A DNA stretch of 64,000 nt from Gracilimonas amylolytica (GCF_002911695.1 NZ_PQBS01000037.1:250146-314145), one strand, 5' to 3'; numbered from the stretch's first letter, positions 7,872 to 17,199 are shown. Notes: a model not told the origin generated them from the sequence alone. A program made the numbers and translations.

Positions 7872-8483
7872 TTGATTCACATTATTAACGATTGGTTCAT
7901 TTCATTGGTTGACCGGTATATGGATGCTCATTACGGCGGAAGGAAGCAGTCGCTGCTTCGCGATCATCCGGAAACAATTGTGGAGATCGGTGCGGCATAT
8001 GGGGCGAACTTCAGATACCTTAAACCGGGTACCAAGGTGATCGTGATAGAGCCGAATGAATCCTACAATAAAATTCTCAAGAGGAGAGCCGAAAGATTTA
8101 ATGTGACTATTGAAATTCATAACACAGGTGCCGAATCCATTGACCTGCCTTCTGATTCGATCGATATGGTATTGGATAGCCTGGTTATGTGTACGGTGGA
8201 ATATCCTGATCAGGTATTGTCAGAAATTCATCGCATCCTAAGAACAGGTGGGAAGTTTGTCTTCATTGAACACGTTAGATCGGAGCATCATACATGGCTG
8301 TGTCGTCTACAAAACTTTGTGCAAAAGCCATGGAAGTGGTTTTTTGATGGCTGCCATGTAAACAGGGATACAGCCTCAAGTATTGATAAAGTGCCGTTTA
8401 GTAAGATCGACCTGGAGGAATTCAAAAGTAAAACGGTATTCCTTCCGATCATACCTCATATCAGTGGAACAGCGATCAAATAG
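7872..8483 (+). CDS. class I SAM-dependent methyltransferase (UbiE/METTL7-like)
   Basis: The product contains methyltransferase motif I (TIVEIGAAYGANFRYL), motif II (VIVIEPNESY), the post-I acidic turn, and a motif IV/post region SIDMVLDSLVMCTVEYPDQVLSEIHRILRTGGKFVFIEHV. This pattern is close to phospholipid or METTL7-type methyltransferases. The open frame runs back to 7431, but that extension lies antisense to the TIGR02757 gene and is not plausible protein. A TTG at 7872 or ATG at 7920 fits the normal N-terminus (NDWFISLVDRYMDAHYGG). The usual glycine triad is EIGAAYGA rather than EIGCGTG, an unusual but tolerable variant. The substrate is unknown. Confidence 0.8.
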   Translation: MIHIINDWFISLVDRYMDAHYGGRKQSLLRDHPETIVEIGAAYGANFRYLKPGTKVIVIEPNESYNKILKRRAERFNVTIEIHNTGAESIDLPSDSIDMVLDSLVMCTVEYPDQVLSEIHRILRTGGKFVFIEHVRSEHHTWLCRLQNFVQKPWKWFFDGCHVNRDTASSIDKVPFSKIDLEEFKSKTVFLPIIPHISGTAIK

Positions 8484-8493
8484 TAAAAGGGAT

Positions 8494-9561
8494 TCAGTTT
8501 ACCAATTTGGAGATCAGGACCTGATTAGCTTTTGGAAATGGAAACTTCTGAAGGTCATCGGTGGCCACCCATTTTACTTCCTGACTTTCTTTAGGTTTGG
8601 GCTCCCCGGAAAGCAGCTTACAGTGCCAGGCATGCATGGTTATGGAAAAGTGCGAGTAGGTATGTTTTAAATGTGTAAGCTCTTTGTAGGCTTTCACTTC
8701 CACTCCGAGCTCTTCCTTTAACTCCCGTTCAACAGTTTCTTGAATGTCTTCACCATCTTCCTGTTTACCGCCCGGAAACTCCCAGAGCCCACCCAGCATA
8801 GCCTCATTTGGCCGCAAGGCGATCAGTATCTTACCATCCTGATCACGCTCAATGATCCCAACTCCGATAGTGTAATGAGGTTTTTTCTTGGCAGGAGATT
8901 TATAGGGGATGGAATCTGTTTTGGCCATTTTAGAGGCAGTACATCCGGCTTGAATAGGGCAGGAATCACATTTCGGTTTGGAAGGTGTGCAGATCACGGA
9001 TCCTAATTCCATCAACGCCTGATTGAAATCTCCAGGGTGCTGCTTATCAATTAGTTCATCGGCCAGTTCCTGAACCTGTCGTCTCGTTTTACTGCTTCGG
9101 GTGTCATCTTCGATGCCATAATACCGGGTGATGACGCGGATCACATTTCCATCCACTACGGCATTTGGTTTGCCGAAGGCTATACTTGTGACGGCCGCAG
9201 CTGTGTAAGGTCCCACTCCTTTCAGTTTTATGATCTCATCATAGGTATCAGGTACCTGTCCATCAAATTCTTTAACCACCATTTTTGCTGCAGCATGAAG
9301 ATTTCTGGCACGGCTGTAATAACCCAAACCTTCCCAGGCTTTCAGTACTTCCTGTTGAACTGCTTTGGCAAGATCGTACACTGTTGGAAACAGAGAGATG
9401 AAATTTCTAAAATAGGGAGTAGCTTGCTGAACCTGTGTTTGCTGGAGCATGATCTCTGAGATCCAGATCTTGTAAGGATCCGCTTCACCACGCCAGGGCA
9501 TTTCACGTTTATGATCCTGATACCAGTTCAGAAGTTCAGTTCGAAATTGCTTTGGGTCCAC
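8494..9561 (-). CDS. mutY: A/G-specific adenine DNA glycosylase
   Basis: The 355-residue protein is a complete MutY, which removes adenine mispaired with 8-oxoguanine. It shows the catalytic Glu 36 in SEIMLQQTQV, the helix-hairpin-helix LKGVGPYTA at 113–121, catalytic Asp 137 in VVDGNV, and the [4Fe-4S] cysteines at 191, 198, 201 and 207. A C-terminal NUDIX-like domain (LWEFPGGKQEDGE near 265) recognises 8-oxoG. The start is GTG at 9561. It lies 43 bases after the secreted propeller-like protein on the same strand and may share its transcript. Confidence 0.97.
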   Translation of the reverse strand: MDPKQFRTELLNWYQDHKREMPWRGEADPYKIWISEIMLQQTQVQQATPYFRNFISLFPTVYDLAKAVQQEVLKAWEGLGYYSRARNLHAAAKMVVKEFDGQVPDTYDEIIKLKGVGPYTAAAVTSIAFGKPNAVVDGNVIRVITRYYGIEDDTRSSKTRRQVQELADELIDKQHPGDFNQALMELGSVICTPSKPKCDSCPIQAGCTASKMAKTDSIPYKSPAKKKPHYTIGVGIIERDQDGKILIALRPNEAMLGGLWEFPGGKQEDGEDIQETVERELKEELGVEVKAYKELTHLKHTYSHFSITMHAWHCKLLSGEPKPKESQEVKWVATDDLQKFPFPKANQVLISKLVN

Positions 9562-9604
9562 GTCTTCGATTAAAGTTGAGCTGAGTTTCTAATACAGATG
9601 TAGC

Positions 9605-11164
9605 CTAATTTCCGTTCTCAGAACTTCCCCGGGAGATATCAAGCACATTCAGGGTTACTTCAACCGAAGAAGCTGCCCCAAGTTTATCCGTTGCGATGAC
9701 TTTAAATGTGGATTCACCAAGTTGTCGTTCAGATGGTGTCCAGGTAAAGGTTCCGGTTTTTTCATTTAAGGCAGCTCCATCCGGCATGTCAACACCGATA
9801 AACCTGACTACAGATTGTTCCGGACTATCAGGGTCTATTGCACTGAAAATGAGTTCGTAAGGTTCGTTAACAGCAATGCTGGTATTTCTGACCGGACTGA
9901 ATCGGGGCGGTGAATTAAATGAACGAACATCTACCAGAAATCGGGTACTGTCTGAGCGCCCTTCATTATCTGTTGCTAAAACCGTAAACCAAAAGCTTCC
10001 AACCTGATTGATATTGGGTTGCCAGTAAAATCCTTGCTTTCGAACCATGGCATTTTTGACGTTAGACCGGTACGAAAATTCAATATCCTGGGTTGTACGG
10101 TTACCTTCCATTTCCAGAGGCAAAAGAAGTGGGGCAGGGTAGGTCACGATCTGATTGGGAATATCTTTAATGCTGAACCCAGTGCTCGAATTTGAATTAG
10201 CCGTCACATCAGGATTTGTTGTGTTCGATACCTTGATCTCAGAGATCTTGTCGTTTTCAGCAATCCACAATCGTTCTTTACTCTTAGTCAGAAAATTATC
10301 TGCGGCTCCATCAGTTTTCCAGGGTTGAAGTGTATTTGAGTTAACACCTGTTACCCAGACTTTACCGGAAACACTTCTCACAAAAGTTCGGTCATTCCAT
10401 CTGTAAATGCTTTCTGTGCGTTCATTTATGGAACCGATTCTCTGCCCCACACCCGCAGCCCGGATCATGAATATTTCTCCGTTATTGTTGGCACCCCATA
10501 CGTTCTCATCATCCACAAAGATATTTCTGAGATTTGTGGTCAGATCAATGTTTTGGGATAATTGCAATTTTTGATCTTTGTGATCGAGTACAAGCAGTGA
10601 AGGTGCGTCTGTTAACACAAACAGTTGTTTACTGACAGCAGTTGATCGCACATCAAGAACTGTATGACCTGAGGTCTGGTCTTTGATCACATATTCAGGA
10701 GATGAGTCAACGGTTTCAGGGGTATCAAGAGATATCTTTCCTAAGCCATTTTGTCCAAGTGCTATAAAGAGGTTATTACCGATGCGTGCAGTTGCTGCCG
10801 GTTTTTGTGGAAGCAGCGTGGAAGAATAAACACCAAGTGCTGAGGTAGGTTCTAATATGGTTAATCGATTGGTATCACCAAACAAGTATGCAAATCGAAT
10901 ATCAGCCATGATCTTATCGCCTCGTCTCTGCATGCCTGATGATGTGTACAGCCATTGAAGTGAATCAGGATAGGATCGGAATACAACCATGCCTTCTGAA
11001 GCTGATAATACGTACAAGTGAGTTGGAGAAGATTCCATAGCCACGATCTCAGGGATCTCCATGACATTTGAGAAATCCTGCATCAGTTTGTCCTGTGCAA
11101 CCGCAGGTAATGTTATCAATGAAACAATTAAGAGAAGTAGGAGATGTTCTAAGTTTGATCTCAT
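9605..11164 (-). CDS. secreted protein with propeller-like repeats and a cadherin/He-PIG-like C-terminal domain
   Basis: From ATG 11164 the protein has a Sec signal peptide (Met-Arg-Ser-Asn, a long Leu-rich run, PAVAQ cleavage). This start lies four bases past the stop of the upstream SDR gene, and the longer open frame into that gene is not needed. Residues about 30–350 are repetitive beta-strand sequence of the kind seen in beta-propellers (short blades with LYVLSASEGMVVF, LFIALGQNGLGKI, LFVLTDAPSLLVL). The C-terminal third has two Ig/cadherin-like units, with SRNF-type NEGRSDSTRFLVDV and a clear He-PIG-like FTWTPSERQLGESTFKVIATDKLGA. It is probably periplasmic or surface-exposed. No enzymatic motif is visible. 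Co-transcription with the SDR is likely, but the meaning of this pairing is unknown. Confidence 0.75.
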   Translation of the reverse strand: MRSNLEHLLLLLIVSLITLPAVAQDKLMQDFSNVMEIPEIVAMESSPTHLYVLSASEGMVVFRSYPDSLQWLYTSSGMQRRGDKIMADIRFAYLFGDTNRLTILEPTSALGVYSSTLLPQKPAATARIGNNLFIALGQNGLGKISLDTPETVDSSPEYVIKDQTSGHTVLDVRSTAVSKQLFVLTDAPSLLVLDHKDQKLQLSQNIDLTTNLRNIFVDDENVWGANNNGEIFMIRAAGVGQRIGSINERTESIYRWNDRTFVRSVSGKVWVTGVNSNTLQPWKTDGAADNFLTKSKERLWIAENDKISEIKVSNTTNPDVTANSNSSTGFSIKDIPNQIVTYPAPLLLPLEMEGNRTTQDIEFSYRSNVKNAMVRKQGFYWQPNINQVGSFWFTVLATDNEGRSDSTRFLVDVRSFNSPPRFSPVRNTSIAVNEPYELIFSAIDPDSPEQSVVRFIGVDMPDGAALNEKTGTFTWTPSERQLGESTFKVIATDKLGAASSVEVTLNVLDISRGSSENGN

Positions 11165-11168
11165 AGCC

Positions 11169-12143
11169 TTACAACCATTTATGCATTTTATACCAGTGAA
11201 TGGTGCGTGAAATACCTTCCGCCAGTGAGGTTTTGGGTACATAACCAATTTCATTTTGTGCTTTGTTAGAGCTGCAGGTCCATTCCAGTATCAGCTCGTT
11301 TGCTTTTTCTTTATTCACAACGGGATAGATCCCAAATAATGATGAAATATTTTCAATGACCGCTGCCGCTTTTTTTACCAGTGCGGGTTTGATCTTAAGT
11401 GGGATGGTTCGTTTACCCAGAACTTTGGAGGTGACACTACGAATTTCATTCCATGAATGAGTGCCTTCCCCTGAAATAAAATAAGTGTGAATGCCGGGAT
11501 CCGTTTTTGCTGCCGCCTGCATGATACCATCCACAAGGTCACTTACATACACCATCGATACCTTCGGATTGTTCCCATCCCCAATGATAGGACAAATGCC
11601 TCTCGAGCAACTTTTAAAGAACGAAAAGATCTGATCCTCTCTGGGGCCATACACAGCCGGCGGTCGAATTATTTTTATGCTGTCGCTCTCTGTTGCGACT
11701 TGTTTGATCTTCTTTTCCATCTCCTTTTTCGATTGCCCATACATACTCACAGGCTCCATGGGATCGCGTTCGGTTTTGGGTGAACCGTTACTTGGCCCTG
11801 CCGCGGCTAAAGAGGAAAGAAGAACAATGTTTTTGACTCCTTTTTTCTGAGCCAGTCTTACAAGTGTTTCAGTCGCTTCAACGTTGGCACGGGTAAACTC
11901 TTTTTTTGTTGGTGCTTTCACAATTGCGGCCACATGAAACAGGATGTCTGCGTCTTCAAGTCCGGCACCTAATGCTTTTAGATCGTTGAGATCACCTGAG
12001 ATCTTTTTAAAGTCGAGTCCGTTTAGCCATTTCTCATTACTTCTAACCAGGCAACGGACCTCAGAATAGTTGTCAGAATCTAAAAGTGCTTCAACAAGGT
12101 GACTTCCAATAAAACCAGTTCCGCCGGTTACAAAGGCTTTCAT
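11169..12143 (-). CDS. NAD-dependent epimerase/dehydratase (extended SDR), possible ceramide reductase
   Basis: The 324-residue protein is an extended short-chain dehydrogenase with the N-terminal GGTGFIGSHL nucleotide-binding motif at 7–16, the LSSLAAAGP catalytic Ser strand, and the YGQSK (Tyr-x-x-x-Lys) catalytic pair near 135–139. Its sequence is of the 3-beta-HSD/DFR-like type acting on lipid or steroid-like ketones and alcohols. It is divergent from a gene set containing glycosyltransferases, a serine palmitoyltransferase-like enzyme and a GNAT acyltransferase. In Caulobacter the 3-keto group of the sphingolipid precursor is reduced by an epimerase-family protein (CerR), so that role is suggested here by context only. 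It could equally modify a nucleotide sugar. Confidence 0.82.
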   Translation of the reverse strand: MKAFVTGGTGFIGSHLVEALLDSDNYSEVRCLVRSNEKWLNGLDFKKISGDLNDLKALGAGLEDADILFHVAAIVKAPTKKEFTRANVEATETLVRLAQKKGVKNIVLLSSLAAAGPSNGSPKTERDPMEPVSMYGQSKKEMEKKIKQVATESDSIKIIRPPAVYGPREDQIFSFFKSCSRGICPIIGDGNNPKVSMVYVSDLVDGIMQAAAKTDPGIHTYFISGEGTHSWNEIRSVTSKVLGKRTIPLKIKPALVKKAAAVIENISSLFGIYPVVNKEKANELILEWTCSSNKAQNEIGYVPKTSLAEGISRTIHWYKMHKWL

Positions 12144-12249
12144 TAAATTCCTTATATTTAAAGATTATTTATCGAAATATAATAATCAGAATCTCTATTA
12201 CATTGCAGGGCGATCAAGATACGAATCTGCCACCTGCTTTTAAATTTTT

Positions 12250-13410
12250 ATGAAAGAATTAAGAATCGCCCTTTTTACCGGAAATTATAATCATATCAAA
12301 GATGGCGTTTCCCTTACACTAAACAGGTTGGTCAAGTTTTTGGAAGATCAGGGTATTCCGGTGTTGGTATTTGGCCCAACCATCGATAAACCGGATCTGG
12401 AACACAACGGTACGCTGATTCCATTGCCCTCTGTAAGAATGCCCGTATCCGGAAGGGGAGAATACCGGGCAACACTCGGGCTGTCCCGAGAGGCTAAAAA
12501 AGCACTTAAGGAATTTGACCCCACGTTGGTTCACATAGCCACCCCTGATGTTGGCGGATTGAAAGCTAAAAAATGGGCACAAAAGCATAATGTTCCCATT
12601 GTCGGTTCATACCATACCCACTTTACCAGTTATCTGAAATACTATGGATTGAACCTGATAGAGAGCGTAGCATGGAAATATTTGAGCTGGTTCTACAATG
12701 CTTGTAGGCATGTGTATGTTCCGTCACAATCCATGATCGATGAGCTCATACCTCATGGATTTAAAAGTGAGATGAAGATCTGGGCACGAGGGGTTAATAC
12801 AGATCTGTTTTCCCCCGATAAAAGGAGCGAAAGCTGGAGAAAGGAACGAGGCTTTAAAGAAGATGATATCGTTGTAACATTCGTGTCTCGTCTTGTGTGG
12901 GAAAAAGAACTGGATACCTTCCGTCATAGTGTTCAAAAACTTTCTGAAGAGAACGCTCACATAAAAGCCATGGTGGTGGGAGATGGGCCGGCAAAAGCCG
13001 AATTACAGGAGTTAATGCCTGAAGCGGTTTACACCGGTTTTTTAAATGGCGAGGATCTGGCTACGGCCTATGCAAGCAGTGATGTGTTCATGTTTCCATC
13101 TCACACCGAAACTTTTGGCAACGTAACCCTCGAAGCTATGAGCTGTGGCTTGCCATGCCTTGTTGCCAATGCCACGGGCAGCCGTTCTTTGGTTGAGGAT
13201 GGGGTAAATGGCTTTTTGGCAGAACCTCAGGATAAAACCGATTTTACGGAAAAGCTTAAAAAGATCGTTGAAAGTATAAGCTTGAGAAAAGAGATGGGAG
13301 AGCGCTCCAGGGAGAAAGCCTTGGGTTACGAGTGGGACGAGATCAACGGACAGTTGGTTCAGAATTATCGGGAAGTATTGAATACAGCTATCAACCAGAA
13401 AAATAATTAA
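12250..13410 (+). CDS. GT4-family glycosyltransferase (MgtA/SQD2-like)
   Basis: The 386-residue protein has a GT-B fold typical of GT4: an N-terminal acceptor domain (FTGNYNHIKDGVSLTLNRLVKFL), the histidine segment GSYHTHFTSYLKYY, and a C-terminal nucleotide-sugar domain with FPSHTETFGNVTLEAMSCGLPCLV, the E-x7-E motif. The closest known types are the GDP-mannose or UDP-sugar glycolipid transferases MgtA and SQD2, so a diacylglycerol or ceramide acceptor is plausible. It is the first gene of a plus-strand pair with the next transferase 14 bases downstream, and is divergent from the SDR. Sugar and acceptor are inferred only. Confidence 0.88.
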   Translation: MKELRIALFTGNYNHIKDGVSLTLNRLVKFLEDQGIPVLVFGPTIDKPDLEHNGTLIPLPSVRMPVSGRGEYRATLGLSREAKKALKEFDPTLVHIATPDVGGLKAKKWAQKHNVPIVGSYHTHFTSYLKYYGLNLIESVAWKYLSWFYNACRHVYVPSQSMIDELIPHGFKSEMKIWARGVNTDLFSPDKRSESWRKERGFKEDDIVVTFVSRLVWEKELDTFRHSVQKLSEENAHIKAMVVGDGPAKAELQELMPEAVYTGFLNGEDLATAYASSDVFMFPSHTETFGNVTLEAMSCGLPCLVANATGSRSLVEDGVNGFLAEPQDKTDFTEKLKKIVESISLRKEMGERSREKALGYEWDEINGQLVQNYREVLNTAINQKNN

Positions 13411-13424
13411 GGGATCTCCATTTT

Positions 13425-14591
13425 ATGAAGATCATTGACGTTGCAGAGTTTTATACGGATCAGGGTGGAGGTGTTAAAACCTACATCAATCAAAAATTGA
13501 AGTTTGGGTCCCAGATGGGCCACGAGATCGTGATCGTTGCCCCCGGCGAGGATTGGGGAGAAGAGGAACGTGATGGCGGGAGAGTCATTTGGGTAAAAGG
13601 CCCGCGATTACCGGTCGATTGGCGATACTATATTCTATGGAGAGAAAAAGCCGTTCATGAGATCCTGGATCGGGAAAAGCCGGATGTAGTGGAAGGTTCG
13701 TCACCGTGGACAGGCGGCTGGTTTGCCGGCAGGTGGAAGGGGGATGCGGTCAAGACCTTTATCTTTCATCAGGATCCGATCGCGGCTTACCCACAAACTT
13801 TTTTTGGGCACTCCGTTGGTTTCAGGAATATTGATAAGATGTTTGGATTCTACTGGAAGTATTTACAGAATCTGAGTAACCGGTTCGACGCTACAATTGT
13901 AAGTGGTAGCTGGCTGGCAGAACGGATAGGTGAACATGGGGTGAAAAATCCAATTGCTGTCCCGTTCGGGATCGATAAGGATTTCTTTTCACCGAAACGA
14001 AGAGATGAGAAGCTTCGGTCCAGGCTATTAGCTGATTTTGGGCTTCCTGAAGATGCTAAGCTTATGATCGCGATAAGCCGTCATCATCCCGAAAAGAGAT
14101 TAGGTACCATAATTGATGGATTTATCAAGGCCTCAGAAGAAACACCCATGGGGTTGATGATTTTTGGAGACGGACCCATCAGAAAATATGTGGAATCGAA
14201 GGCCGGTAAATCGGATCTGGTCAAATTGATGGGATTTACGGAGAACAGGGACGAACTCGCCAATATTCTGGCCTCATCAGATTATTTTGTTCACGGTTCT
14301 GCCGCTGAAACTTATGGTATTGTGGTAGCGGAAGCTGTGTGCAGTGGACTCCCTGTATTGGTACCCGAGATCGGTGGGGCCGCAGAGATCGCAAATCCTG
14401 AACTTGGGGAAACCTACAGACCCGGGGACAGCGAGTCCTTTACTAAAGGATTACTGAATCTGGTAAGTCGGGATCGAAGTGACCTGGTGAACGCCACCGT
14501 AAAAGCCGCAGAAAATGACATCGTTACCATGGAGCAACATTTTAAAATGTTGTTTGAAACATACGAGGATTTGTTAGCTAAGAAGGGCTGA
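13425..14591 (+). CDS. GT4-family glycosyltransferase
   Basis: The 388-residue GT-B enzyme begins MKIIDVAEFYTDQGGGVKTYI, the GGV loop that contacts the nucleotide sugar, and carries the C-terminal VHGSAAETYGIVVAEAVCSGLPVLV E-x7-E motif with LMIFGDGP before it. It follows the previous transferase after 14 bases, so they are one operon and probably act in sequence on the same glycolipid. The protein lacks a signal or membrane helix and would be cytoplasmic or peripheral. It ends just before the promoter of the SPT-like gene. Confidence 0.88.
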   Translation: MKIIDVAEFYTDQGGGVKTYINQKLKFGSQMGHEIVIVAPGEDWGEEERDGGRVIWVKGPRLPVDWRYYILWREKAVHEILDREKPDVVEGSSPWTGGWFAGRWKGDAVKTFIFHQDPIAAYPQTFFGHSVGFRNIDKMFGFYWKYLQNLSNRFDATIVSGSWLAERIGEHGVKNPIAVPFGIDKDFFSPKRRDEKLRSRLLADFGLPEDAKLMIAISRHHPEKRLGTIIDGFIKASEETPMGLMIFGDGPIRKYVESKAGKSDLVKLMGFTENRDELANILASSDYFVHGSAAETYGIVVAEAVCSGLPVLVPEIGGAAEIANPELGETYRPGDSESFTKGLLNLVSRDRSDLVNATVKAAENDIVTMEQHFKMLFETYEDLLAKKG

Positions 14592-14662
14592 GGATCATCG
14601 AAGAAAATTGCTCATCTGAGTACTGATTTACATGTAATTCAGAAGCATTCTTATAAATTTGT

Positions 14663-14670
14663 TATCTTTG
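14663..14670 (+). promoter_or_regulatory. probable promoter (-7 box) of the SPT–GNAT pair
   Basis: TATCTTTG fits the Bacteroidota TAnnTTTG box exactly. It lies 124 bases upstream of the SPT-like start codon. The -33 position has only a weak TTCAG-like sequence, so the upstream box is less certain. Confidence 0.5.
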
Positions 14671-14794
14671 CTCAGATAATTACTTTTTGTATCAGCAGTC
14701 GGTTTTTCTAACGTCTTTAGTAATAACTTTTTAGGATCAAGAAGCCGGCTATATTTTGATGTTTATTTAGAATCTTTTTTAAGGAAATCACCTA

Positions 14795-16033
14795 ATGGCC
14801 GATAAGAAAACAAGCGCCAAAAATTCAGACATTTTTTCAAAGGCTTATAATTTCAGAAAAGCCGATGAGGTAAAAGAAGCAGGATTGTTTCCATACTTTA
14901 AGCCCCTGGAAGCCACTGACGGAACCATTGTAGAAATTGAAGGGCACCGTGTGATCATGGCCGGTTCCAATAATTACCTTGGCCTCACTAACGATCCACG
15001 TACGATCAAAGCAGCCCAGGATGCTTTGACCAAATACGGTACCGGATGTACCGGTTCAAGATACTTGAACGGAACACTTGACAGTCACCTGGAACTGGAG
15101 GAAAAACTGGCCGAATTCATGGGTAAGGAAGCCTGTGTATTGTTCAGTACCGGATATCAAACCAATGAGGGATCGATACAAACCATTGCAGGCCGTAACG
15201 ATATTATTTTCTCTGATAAGGACAATCATGCCTGTATCGTAGTTGGTACCCTGGTTTCGAATGCGAAGACCGTTCGGTATCAACACAATGATATGGATCA
15301 GCTCGAGAAGCTTTTACAGCGGGCCGATCCTGATTCAGGTAAGATCATTATTACTGATGGTGTATTTTCCATGTCAGGCACACTTGCCAATGTTCCAAAG
15401 CTGGTAGATCTTGCTCAAAAATACAACGCAAGGTTATACCTGGATGATGCTCATGCCGTTGGTGTAGTTGGAGATGGAGGACGTGGTTCAGCTTCCGTGT
15501 TTGGGTTGACCGATAAAGTTGACTTGATCAGCGGTACCTTCTCTAAATCATTTGCATCACTTGGCGGTTTTCTGGTAGGCGATAAACCGGTTATTGAATT
15601 TATCAGACATAACTCACCGGCACATATTTTCAGTGCTTCTATGCCACCGGCTAATGTGGCTACAGTATTGAAAGCTCTTGAGATCCTTCAGGAAGAGCCC
15701 TGGAGACTCGAACGATTGGAAGAGATCGCAAATTACATGCGTAAAGAGCTTAAGAATCTTGGGTTCAATGTCTGGAACAGTCAAAGTCCTATTATACCGG
15801 TCGTGATCGGTGAAATGATGGATTGTTTCCGTTTCTGGAAAGACCTGTTTGAAGAAGGCGTATATGCAAATGCGGTTGTTCCCCCTGCTGTGCCAAGAGG
15901 GCAGTCTCTGCTGAGAACCAGCTACATGGCAAGCCACACCGATGAACACCTGGATCAGATCCTAGAGGCCTTCCGTAAAGTAGGGCTGAAGCATGGTATC
16001 ATTGATCGTAACGGTCACTCCGGAGTTGAATAA
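14795..16033 (+). CDS. serine palmitoyltransferase-like PLP enzyme (alpha-oxoamine synthase)
   Basis: The 412-residue protein is a PLP-dependent alpha-oxoamine synthase. Visible are SNNYLGLTNDPRTI, the TGCTGSRYLNGT segment, the DDAHAVGVVGDGGRG strand with the PLP-contacting Asp-x-Ala-His, and the Schiff-base Lys 251 in GTFSKSFASLGGF. The N-terminal extension with an FYFKPLEATDG-like segment and the F-SKSFASLGGF signature match bacterial serine palmitoyltransferases better than glycine C-acetyltransferase (Kbl) or BioF. It would condense serine with a long-chain acyl thioester to 3-keto-sphinganine, the first sphingolipid step. It is followed after 17 bases by a GNAT-fold protein, a pairing consistent with ceramide synthesis. 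Kbl/BioF activity cannot be excluded without biochemistry. Confidence 0.82.
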   Translation: MADKKTSAKNSDIFSKAYNFRKADEVKEAGLFPYFKPLEATDGTIVEIEGHRVIMAGSNNYLGLTNDPRTIKAAQDALTKYGTGCTGSRYLNGTLDSHLELEEKLAEFMGKEACVLFSTGYQTNEGSIQTIAGRNDIIFSDKDNHACIVVGTLVSNAKTVRYQHNDMDQLEKLLQRADPDSGKIIITDGVFSMSGTLANVPKLVDLAQKYNARLYLDDAHAVGVVGDGGRGSASVFGLTDKVDLISGTFSKSFASLGGFLVGDKPVIEFIRHNSPAHIFSASMPPANVATVLKALEILQEEPWRLERLEEIANYMRKELKNLGFNVWNSQSPIIPVVIGEMMDCFRFWKDLFEEGVYANAVVPPAVPRGQSLLRTSYMASHTDEHLDQILEAFRKVGLKHGIIDRNGHSGVE

Positions 16034-16050
16034 TTAAACTGTAGTACCGT

Positions 16051-17175
16051 ATGAATAGCTCCGCTGTCACGGTTGTTTCTTCAAAGGATGAAAGGAAACG
16101 ATTTGTAGATTTTATATACACCTTCTACGAGAATGCTGAACACTGGATCCCACCTTTGCGGATGGACCAGAAGAAGCTTATCGATACCGATAAAAATCCT
16201 TTCTTCGAAAATGCCGAGATCCAACTATTCATGGCAGAAAAGGATGGAAATCTGGTAGGTAGAATTGCTGCCATTATCGATCACCGGTTCAATGATTATC
16301 ACAATTCCAAAACAGGACATTTTGGTTTTTTTGAATGTATAGATGATCAACACACTGCAAATCTATTGTTTCGCGTAGCCTCAGACTGGCTGCGTGATAA
16401 AGGCATGAACAAAGTGATCGGTCCGGCCAGCCCCAGTATGATGGATACCATTGGGGTTTTGATCGATGGGTTTGACAAGGATCCTTATGTGTTGATGCCT
16501 TACAACTTTGATTATTACGACAGGCTCATCAAAGGAGCCGGTTTCGAAAAAGAAATGGACCTGTATGCCTATATGGTGGATACTGAGACTGTTTCGCTGG
16601 ACCGAATGAACCGGGCGATGAATATCGTTAAAAAGCGACTTCCCAACATTGATATCCGTCCCGTTGATCTTAAAAATCTTAAATCTGAGATCCGGATCGT
16701 TCGTGAGATATTTAACGAGGCCTGGAAAAAGAATTGGGGGTTTATTCCACTTTCTGAAGCCGAGTTTGATGCGGTGGCCAAAGACCTGAAATTCATCATT
16801 GATACAGATTACGCCCACATTGCAGAGATGAACGGAAAACCGGTTGGATTCTCGATCGGAATACCCAACATCAATGAGATCTTGAAAACGATGAATGGAA
16901 AGCTTTTTCCATTTGGGATCTTTAAACTTCTGTGGAAAAAGAAAAAGCTCAACTCTCTGAGAACCGCTTTGATGGGGGTAGTTCCTGAACATCAGGGTAA
17001 AGGAATTGATGCTTTGCTGCATCATAGGTCCATTCAAAACGGCCTGAAAGGTGAAAATAAGACCGAGTCGGAAATGAGCTGGGTCCTGGAATCAAATCCT
17101 GAAATGATACGCGTTGCTGAACGCATTGGTGGTAAACTGGATAAGACCTATCGGATGTACTCAAAATCGCTCTGA
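16051..17175 (+). CDS. GNAT-fold N-acyltransferase, possible bacterial ceramide synthase
   Basis: The 374-residue protein carries one clear GNAT acetyl-CoA-binding motif A (MGVVPEHQGKGIDALLH near residues 308–325), inside a larger two-lobed protein with PLRMDQKKLIDTDKNPFFENAEIQLFMAE in the N-terminal half and GPASPSMMDTIGVLIDGFD in the middle. This long architecture is common in Bacteroidota and Proteobacteria next to serine palmitoyltransferase genes. Bacterial ceramide synthase in Caulobacter is reported as an acyltransferase-like protein of this general kind, so N-acylation of a sphingoid base is a reasonable proposal. It starts 17 bases after the SPT-like gene and shares its promoter. The acyl donor and substrate are not provable from sequence. 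Confidence 0.75.
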   Translation: MNSSAVTVVSSKDERKRFVDFIYTFYENAEHWIPPLRMDQKKLIDTDKNPFFENAEIQLFMAEKDGNLVGRIAAIIDHRFNDYHNSKTGHFGFFECIDDQHTANLLFRVASDWLRDKGMNKVIGPASPSMMDTIGVLIDGFDKDPYVLMPYNFDYYDRLIKGAGFEKEMDLYAYMVDTETVSLDRMNRAMNIVKKRLPNIDIRPVDLKNLKSEIRIVREIFNEAWKKNWGFIPLSEAEFDAVAKDLKFIIDTDYAHIAEMNGKPVGFSIGIPNINEILKTMNGKLFPFGIFKLLWKKKKLNSLRTALMGVVPEHQGKGIDALLHHRSIQNGLKGENKTESEMSWVLESNPEMIRVAERIGGKLDKTYRMYSKSL

Positions 17176-17199
17176 GCATCTCACCAATTTTAACAACCA

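Noticed and set aside
16381-17037. Antisense open frame of 218 codons within the GNAT gene
   Set aside because: No recognisable features and fully inside a convincing gene on the other strand.
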